This document shows, in pieces, positions 58,789 through 64,000 of a stretch of 64,000 nt of DNA. Source of the stretch: Bacteroidales bacterium UBA1745. Lineage in GTDB: Bacteria > Bacteroidota > Bacteroidia > Bacteroidales > UBA932. The stretch's first letter is position 1. The number at the start of each line of letters is the position of its first letter. Position numbers and translations under genes: made by a program. The stretch covers positions 19,934-83,933 of the forward strand of contig DCHT01000026.1 in NCBI GenBank assembly GCA_002314885.1. Reading direction: 5' to 3'. The notes under the pieces are model-generated. The model had not been told where the DNA came from, made no database searches, and saw only the letters and a program-made list of their open reading frames with translations.

Positions 58789-60285
58789 CTATTTGAAACT
58801 GCAGTATTTCTCTGCGACGGCGCCCTGTGCGTCCAGTTTCGTGATATACGGGAAGGTGATCAGGTCGAAGCTGTCCATCACGGTCTGAGCCTCGTCCGGA
58901 TGGTTCTCATCCATATTGTCCATATCCACCTTGAGCACTCTCAGCTTCTCCTTTGCAGCGTGGCGCTGGCTCAGAGCCTCGAGTTCCTCCTGGCAGTCCT
59001 GGCAGAGAGGGGAGTAGAACATCACATATTCGATGCGGCGAGGGAGCCTGCTCAGGTCCCAGGTCCTTGTCTTGCCCTCGCGCAGGCGGGTGGACTTGCT
59101 GCCATAGACGACAACTGAAGGCAGTTTGCTGCCGACGGAAGCCCTGTCAGCAACCTCCTTCATCATCCTGGCCAGGCCTACTACCTGGAGGCTGTCGTCC
59201 TCGGTGTTCCAGATGTCGCTGCGGGAGAGGATATGCTTCTGGGTGAAGTCCGAAATGCCGTTTCGAAGTCCGCTTTCCCCATTGTTGCTGAGATAGTAGA
59301 GCAGATCGCCCGTGAGCTGCTTGTAGAGCATTGTGTCGCGGGCCTCTTCGAGGGTCCTGGTGGCGATATGGTCTGCCACTGCGGCGAGATTCTCGCTGCT
59401 GACGCGACCGTTCTCCTTCCTGTAGGACTCGAAGATGTCATTGTAGAATACTATGCTCTCGTCTTCTCCGTACACCATCTGTACAGGTGTGAACATCGCA
59501 TCGAGCATCCTGTCGAGGGCATAGCTGTCCATCGCTCTGCCTAAGATTGTGCCGTCGGCGTCCACGAGGAAGAGCTTCGGGGTCTGGAGCACGCCGTAGC
59601 TGTGCTGCCAGCCCTTGTTGCCCTCCGGATCCCAGAGATGATGGACGCTGGTGTTGCTCACGCTGAAGCAGAGGCTGCCCGTGGTGAGTTCCTCCCATTT
59701 CGTCCTGTCGTCGGAAGTGCACACGGCATAGACGTCGACAGGGCAGTCGCGGTTCTCGATGACGTTGCGCACCATAATGTTCTCTATCTTGCACTTGGCG
59801 CAGTCAGGAGAGTAGAAATACAGCACTGAGACGCGTCCTGAGGCCTTCGCGTAGATGGTTACATCGTTGCCATCGGAGTCTTTCAATGTCACGGCCGGAG
59901 CCTTGCTGCCTATCAGGGACTGCCTGTTGAAGTCTGCAAAGATGGCCGCCGTCAGCTGGCTGATCTCGTCGTACATCTTCAGTCCGCCCTTGTCGAACCA
60001 TTTGTCGTAGATATGTATGGCGACGGCATCGTGGCCCATTACCTTTGATTTATAGTAATGGTCATACATCCACACTGCTACGAACTGGCGCGTGGCCTCG
60101 TCCTCGCAGCTGCCGATAATGAAGTCGGTCTCCTCGCATTGCTGTGCGGCAGGCTCTCCCAGGAGAGCTGCGCAGTATTCCTCGAGCTTGGCTCCGAGAG
60201 CTGCACGGCGGGTGCTGTCCAGCTGCTGGGCGGACAGGTTCAGGGCCAGAAGGCCTGCGAGCAATGTGAGAAGAATGCGCTTCAT
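58789..60285 (-). CDS. Secreted double thioredoxin-like (TlpA-type) protein
   Basis: A 498-residue exported protein (signal ending LNLSAQ). An N-terminal helical region of the DUF5106 type (about 20-125) precedes a first thioredoxin-like domain with LYFYSPDCAKCKIEN, Cys-x-x-Cys, and the cis-Pro loop QTPKLFLVD. A linker of about 150 residues leads to a second thioredoxin-like domain with VMFYSPLCQDCQEE and the cis-Pro loop FPYITKLD. Likely acts in periplasmic disulfide chemistry. It begins immediately after the lon stop codon, so both are one transcript. Confidence 0.85.
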   Translation of the reverse strand: MKRILLTLLAGLLALNLSAQQLDSTRRAALGAKLEEYCAALLGEPAAQQCEETDFIIGSCEDEATRQFVAVWMYDHYYKSKVMGHDAVAIHIYDKWFDKGGLKMYDEISQLTAAIFADFNRQSLIGSKAPAVTLKDSDGNDVTIYAKASGRVSVLYFYSPDCAKCKIENIMVRNVIENRDCPVDVYAVCTSDDRTKWEELTTGSLCFSVSNTSVHHLWDPEGNKGWQHSYGVLQTPKLFLVDADGTILGRAMDSYALDRMLDAMFTPVQMVYGEDESIVFYNDIFESYRKENGRVSSENLAAVADHIATRTLEEARDTMLYKQLTGDLLYYLSNNGESGLRNGISDFTQKHILSRSDIWNTEDDSLQVVGLARMMKEVADRASVGSKLPSVVVYGSKSTRLREGKTRTWDLSRLPRRIEYVMFYSPLCQDCQEELEALSQRHAAKEKLRVLKVDMDNMDENHPDEAQTVMDSFDLITFPYITKLDAQGAVAEKYCSFK

Positions 60286-62691
60286 TTATTCGAAGATGTA
60301 GCTGATTACGTCGTCGATGGTCTTCACATAATGGAAGGTGAGGCCGTCGATGTAGATAGGCTGGATATCCTCCACGTCCTTGCGGTTGTCTTCGCAGATG
60401 ACGATGGTGTGCACGCCGGAGCGCTTGGCTGCAAGGATCTTCTCCTTGATGCCGCCCACTGGGAGCACCTTGCCACGGAGGGTCATCTCTCCGGTCATTG
60501 CAATGCCCTTGCGGGCTGCCTTGCCGCGGAATGCGGACACCATAGAGCTGACCATAGTGATGCCTGCTGAAGGGCCGTCCTTAGGGGTGGCTCCTTCCGG
60601 AACGTGCAGATGGACGTCCTTCTCGGAGAATTCCTCGTAGCTCAGACCTGTCATTTCAGGATGAGCCTTGAGGTACTGGTATGCGATGGTGGCGGACTCC
60701 TTCATCACGTCGCCCAGGTTGCCCGTCATAGTGAGCACGCCCTTGCCCTTGCTGATGGAGCTCTCCACGAAGAGAATCTCACCTCCCATCTCCGTCCAGG
60801 CGAGTCCGGTGACTACGCCAGGGCCCTCATTGCCCTTCTGGAGGTCGTGGAATGCGGTCTGCAGTCCGAGGTACTCCTTCAGGTGCTCAGGCTTGATGGT
60901 CACAGGGTGCTTCTGGCCGAGGGCAATCTTCTTTGCGGTGACGCGGGCCACCTTTGCAATCTGCTTCTCGAGTCCGCGCACTCCTGATTCGTGGGTGTAC
61001 TTGTCGATGATTTCGCGTATTGCCTCCTTGCTGAACTTGAGCTGCTTCTTCTCTAGGCCGTGCTCGCCGAGCTGCTTAGGCACGAGATGCCTGATGGCGA
61101 TCTGCTCCTTCTCCTCTGCGAGATATCCGCTCACGTCTATCATCTCCATCCTGTCCCTGAGGGCCGGTTGGATGTTGGAAATCGTGTTGGCGGTGGTTAT
61201 GAAGAGCACGTTGGACAGGTCGTAGTCGATGTCCAGGTAGTTGTCGTGGAAGGTGGTGTTCTGCTCAGGGTCGAGGGCCTCGAGCAGTGCGGATGAAGGA
61301 TCGCCCTTCATATCGCTGGTGATCTTGTCCACCTCGTCGAGCACGATCACCGGGTTGGACGTACCTGCACGGTTGATGCCGTTGAGGATACGGCCCGGGA
61401 GGGCTCCGATATAGGTCTTGCGGTGGCCGCGTATCTCCGACTCGTCGTGGGTGCCGCCGAGTGCTATCCTTACATATTTACGCCCGAGCGCACGCGCGAT
61501 GGACTTGCCGAGGCTGGTCTTGCCGACGCCCGGAGGGCCGTAGAGACAGAGGATAGGGGATTTCATATCGCCCTTCAGCTTGAGCACTGCGAGGTATTCG
61601 ATGATTCTGTCCTTGACCTTGTCCAGTCCGAAGTGGTCCTCGTCGAGCACTTCCTGGGCGTGCTTGAGGTCCAGGTTGTCCTCGGAGATGTAGCCCCAAG
61701 GCAGGTCGAGCATAAACTGTATGTAGTTGTACTGGATGCTGTAGTCCGGCGAAGACGGGTTGTAGCGCTCGAGCTTGGACATCTCCTTCTCGAAGATTTC
61801 CTGAACTGCTGCCGGCCAGATCTTCTCCTCAGCCTTCTTGCGGAACTGGTCGAAGTCCTCCATCTCGTCCATACCGAGCTCTTCCTGGATGGTCTTCAGC
61901 TGGTTGTTGAGGTAGTATTCCCTTTGCTGCTGGTCGATTTCGCTCTTTACCTTGGCGTTGATGTCCTGCTTGATCTTCATCAGTTCCACCTGACCGTCCA
62001 GTATGGACAGCAGTTCCATTGCCCTTGCGAGCACATCATCAATCGTGAGGAGTCCCAGCTTGTCTATGTAGCTTTCCGTCTCGAAGGTGGTCGCAATGAA
62101 ATTAGTCAGAAATTCGAGGTCTTCGATGGAACGAAGTGCTGCCACGGTTTCCTTAGGGATGAAATTTCCCATTTTCGCGATGGAAATCGCCTTGTCCTTG
62201 AGTGACTCTATGACAGCTTTGACCTTCGGACTGCCATTGTCTGCCTTTATGTCAGTAAGGTATGACACCCTGCCATACATATAAGGTTCGTACTCGAGTA
62301 TCTCCTCGAGGCGGAACCTGCGTATGCCCTGGAGTATGGCGGTGAGTGTTCCGTCCGGCATTTCGAGGGTCTTCATAACCTTTGCGACAGTGCCGCAGCT
62401 GCAGAGGTCCTCTATCTTCGGATCCTCCACTGAAAGGTCGTTCTGAGGGACGGTACCGATGAGCAAATCGTGCTTCTCAGCGTCCTCAATCAACTTTATT
62501 GACTTTTCTCTTCCAATTGTGATAGGGTAGATGCTACCCGGGAAAAGGATAGCATTCCTCAATGCGAGTACGGGCAACGTCTCCGGAAGGTCCTTGTCAT
62601 CGACCTTCGGCAATCCTTCCCCCTGCATCACCGGGATGATGCTTACTTCTGCTCCCTGGGGAGCAAACATTTCTATGTCTGTATCTCTCAT
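60286..62691 (-). CDS. lon: ATP-dependent protease Lon
   Basis: About 801 residues. The N-terminal substrate-binding LON domain spans about 35-235, followed by coiled coil and the AAA+ module with Walker A GPPGVGKTS near residue 383 and Walker B VIVLDEVDK. The protease domain has catalytic Ser708 in PKDGPSAG, with the paired Lys expected near 751 in GGIKEKILAAK. Length is normal for Bacteroidota Lon. Start ATG 62691 (MRDTDIEMF); a TTG three codons earlier is possible. The -7 element TATATTTG reads 62733 to 62726. Confidence 0.98.
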   Translation of the reverse strand: MRDTDIEMFAPQGAEVSIIPVMQGEGLPKVDDKDLPETLPVLALRNAILFPGSIYPITIGREKSIKLIEDAEKHDLLIGTVPQNDLSVEDPKIEDLCSCGTVAKVMKTLEMPDGTLTAILQGIRRFRLEEILEYEPYMYGRVSYLTDIKADNGSPKVKAVIESLKDKAISIAKMGNFIPKETVAALRSIEDLEFLTNFIATTFETESYIDKLGLLTIDDVLARAMELLSILDGQVELMKIKQDINAKVKSEIDQQQREYYLNNQLKTIQEELGMDEMEDFDQFRKKAEEKIWPAAVQEIFEKEMSKLERYNPSSPDYSIQYNYIQFMLDLPWGYISEDNLDLKHAQEVLDEDHFGLDKVKDRIIEYLAVLKLKGDMKSPILCLYGPPGVGKTSLGKSIARALGRKYVRIALGGTHDESEIRGHRKTYIGALPGRILNGINRAGTSNPVIVLDEVDKITSDMKGDPSSALLEALDPEQNTTFHDNYLDIDYDLSNVLFITTANTISNIQPALRDRMEMIDVSGYLAEEKEQIAIRHLVPKQLGEHGLEKKQLKFSKEAIREIIDKYTHESGVRGLEKQIAKVARVTAKKIALGQKHPVTIKPEHLKEYLGLQTAFHDLQKGNEGPGVVTGLAWTEMGGEILFVESSISKGKGVLTMTGNLGDVMKESATIAYQYLKAHPEMTGLSYEEFSEKDVHLHVPEGATPKDGPSAGITMVSSMVSAFRGKAARKGIAMTGEMTLRGKVLPVGGIKEKILAAKRSGVHTIVICEDNRKDVEDIQPIYIDGLTFHYVKTIDDVISYIFE

Positions 62692-62725
62692 ATATATCAA
62701 AAACTTACATTACATAAGTATACTG

Positions 62726-62785
62726 CAAATATAGGGCGAATTTTACTTCTTTTTTTTGCATAAAGAAAAAAATGGACTAATTTTG
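62726..62785. promoter_or_regulatory. Divergent promoters: lon (-) and HU (+)
   Basis: Minus: TATATTTG, 62733 to 62726. Plus: -33 TTTG at 62755-62758, 19-base spacer, -7 TAATTTTG at 62778-62785, a full match to the Bacteroidota consensus. The HU leader is then about 45 bases. Confidence 0.7.
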
Positions 62786-62835
62786 CAAGGTTTTATCCGC
62801 TGATACAAAGGAAATTATATAAAACGTAAATAGAT

Positions 62836-63120
62836 ATGACTAAGCAACAGATCGTAGAAGAAATCGCCAAGAGCAGCAACATCGAGAAGATCGCTGTTCA
62901 GCAGGTGATTGAGAGCTTCATGGAAGTAGTGAAGAAGTCTCTCGCAGCCGGTGAGCCAGTTTACCTTCGTGGCTTCGGCAGCTTCATCATCAAGCACAGG
63001 GCTGAAAAGGCCGCAAGGAACATCACCCGCAACACCACGCTCACTATCCCAGAGCACAACATCCCAGCATTCAAGCCTGCAAAGGTTTTCGTGAAGGAAG
63101 TTGCCCAGGAGGTGAAATAA
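62836..63120 (+). CDS. HU/IHF-family DNA-binding protein
   Basis: A 94-residue histone-like protein. The helical dimerisation part (TKQQIVEEIAKSSN) is followed by the arm signature VYLRGFGSFIIKHRAEKAARN and the DNA-intercalating tip with Pro in NTTLTIPEHNIPAFKP. Binds and bends DNA as a dimer. It has the best promoter in the window and codon use of a highly expressed gene. Confidence 0.97.
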   Translation: MTKQQIVEEIAKSSNIEKIAVQQVIESFMEVVKKSLAAGEPVYLRGFGSFIIKHRAEKAARNITRNTTLTIPEHNIPAFKPAKVFVKEVAQEVK

Positions 63121-63161
63121 TTGCAACTATAAGTAAGTATAACATTTAATAAAGCGAAATT

Positions 63162-63251
63162 ATGCCAAACGGAAAGAAGCACAAGAGGCATAAAATGGCA
63201 ACTCACAAGCGTAAGAAAAGACTTCGCAAGAATAGACACAAGAAGAAATAA
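63162..63251 (+). CDS. 29-residue basic protein (AURKAIP1/COX24-like, bS22/mS38 type)
   Basis: ATG at 63162, TAA at 63249. The product is 29 residues, almost entirely Lys, Arg and His, with KKHKRHKMATHKRKKRLRK as its core. This matches a short protein conserved downstream of HU in Bacteroidota and resembles the C-terminal COX24 domain of mitochondrial ribosomal protein mS38 and the bacterial bS22. It is probably a small-subunit ribosomal protein. It is 41 bases after HU and followed by a terminator. Confidence 0.85.
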   Translation: MPNGKKHKRHKMATHKRKKRLRKNRHKKK

Positions 63252-63294
63252 GTCTTCTTTCAGTGTCTGCCATTTTTAGCAGCTGCTAATTTAT

Positions 63295-63326
63295 AAGGCT
63301 GGCCTGAATCGGCCGGCCTTGTTTTG
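63295..63326 (+). terminator. Intrinsic terminator after the HU unit
   Basis: Stem AAGGCTGGCC (63295-63304) / GGCCGGCCTT (63311-63320), one G-U pair, loop TGAATC, then GTTTTGTT. It separates the HU unit from the RNase gene at 63340. Confidence 0.85.
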
Positions 63327-63339
63327 TTACTGTGAAAGT

Positions 63340-64000
63340 ATGGAATCAGAAAAGCTGGAAAAATCAGAAAAGGATCTGATCGTTGACGTAGGGTCAACTG
63401 AAGTTTCGATCGCCCTGATGCAGAATCATCGCCTGATCGAGCTTGACAAGCAGTCCAGCCAGGGTCGCAGTTGCACCGTCGGGGACGTCTACCTCGGCAA
63501 GGTGAAGAAACTGCTTCCGGCCCTGAACGCTGCCTTCGTCGACATCGGCGACGAGAAGGAAGCTTTCATCCATTACCTTGACCTCGGCCTCCATTTTGCG
63601 GCCTTCGACGAGTTCGTGAAGAGGATCAATCCCAACACGGACCACAAAGGAATCTACTCCCACATCAAGCTGGGACCCGCTCTTGGCAAGGAAGGCAAGA
63701 TTGAGGACGTCCTCACGGTAGGACAGATGATCGCAGTCCAGATCGTAAAGGAACCGATTTCGACCAAGGGTTCACGACTGACCGCTGAGATTTCACTGGC
63801 AGGACGAAACATCGTACTGCTCCCCTTCGCAGATAAGGTGAGCGTATCCCAGAAGATCTCTTCGAAGGAAGAGAAGAAAAGACTCGAGCTTCTGGTAAGG
63901 AACATACTCCCGAAGAACTACGGAGCCATCATCCGCACTGCAGCGGAGGGCAAGACGGCCGCAGTCCTCGACAACGAGCTTCTGTCTCTGGTCGAGAAGT
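63340..64000 (+). CDS. rng: Ribonuclease G/E family protein, partial (5' part)
   Basis: ATG 63340, open to the window end (220 codons seen). The segment shows the RNase E/G N-terminus: LIVDVGSTEVSIALMQNHRL, then the S1 domain (GDVYLGKVKKLLPALNAAFVDIG split as GDVYLGKVKKLLPAL and NAAFVDIGDEKEAFIHY) and EPISTKGSRLTAEISLAGR. RNase G processes rRNA 5' ends and starts mRNA decay. The catalytic acidic pair lies beyond the window. Bacteroidota versions are usually about 500 residues. Confidence 0.95.
   Translation, partial: MESEKLEKSEKDLIVDVGSTEVSIALMQNHRLIELDKQSSQGRSCTVGDVYLGKVKKLLPALNAAFVDIGDEKEAFIHYLDLGLHFAAFDEFVKRINPNTDHKGIYSHIKLGPALGKEGKIEDVLTVGQMIAVQIVKEPISTKGSRLTAEISLAGRNIVLLPFADKVSVSQKISSKEEKKRLELLVRNILPKNYGAIIRTAAEGKTAAVLDNELLSLVEK

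Noticed and set aside
1..64000. tRNA genes in the intergenic gaps
   Set aside because: The longest gaps are about 150 bases; I examined them and found no cloverleaf with a TTC-containing T arm.

Overview
The window reads as a gene-dense chromosomal segment of a member of the order Bacteroidales (Bacteroidota). The reasons are a SusC/SusD pair with a hybrid two-component regulator of the one-protein type, TAnnTTTG -7 promoter elements in front of many genes, few Shine-Dalgarno sequences, many Sec and lipoprotein signals ending in AQ or [LA]-x-[SA]-C, and a 29-residue basic ribosomal-type protein next to HU. Coding DNA is GC-rich for the order (mid-50s percent by eye, not computed). I cannot name the genus. 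No rRNA, tRNA, insertion sequence, prophage or CRISPR array was seen. No stretch longer than about 160 bases lacks a gene.

Layout. 1-130: helically spaced tandem repeat. 130-2331: GH27 alpha-galactosidase behind an aldolase-family gene. 2446-7122: glutaminase, NAD synthetase, aminotransferase, an orphan PTS EIIC-like membrane protein and an exported lipoprotein nicotinamidase. 7174-13480: small secreted protein, DUF362 ferredoxin-like protein, HrpB helicase, amidohydrolase, glycerate kinase. 13579-26729: one very long same-strand run, thrA, a DUF1963 gene, an AlsE-like epimerase, two paralogous AraM/glycerol-1-phosphate-dehydrogenase-type enzymes, an organophosphate antiporter, two exported metallophosphoesterases and a lipoprotein. 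It closes with a bidirectional terminator. 26773-31540: information-processing genes (rpsU, sir2, an ATPase, rplU, rpmA, serS, ruvC). 31600-35941: outer-membrane beta-barrel protein, Cys-rich lipoprotein and MauE/thioredoxin-like membrane protein. 35944-53455: polysaccharide utilisation locus (HTCS regulator, GH130, MFS, unknown lipoprotein, SusC, SusD, LamG lipoprotein, second unknown lipoprotein, clan GH-A hydrolase). 53406-64000: lnt, LysE-type exporter, PASTA protein, pseudouridine synthase, coaD, ung, a double-thioredoxin protein, lon, HU, the 29-residue protein and the start of RNase G.

How the genes may work together. The 16609-26729 block looks like a scavenging route: exported phosphodiesterases would release polyol phosphates, the antiporter would import them, and the AraM-type dehydrogenases with the epimerase would feed them to central metabolism. 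Glycerol-1-phosphate from lipoteichoic acid or phospholipid head groups is one candidate substrate. The 40067-53455 locus is best explained as uptake and cleavage of a mannose-containing beta-glycan, with two related lipoproteins of unrecognised family.

The strongest global signal is not a gene: the tetranucleotide CATG is almost absent. I found five copies in 64 kb where about 250 would be expected by chance. Codon choice around Met and His follows this avoidance.
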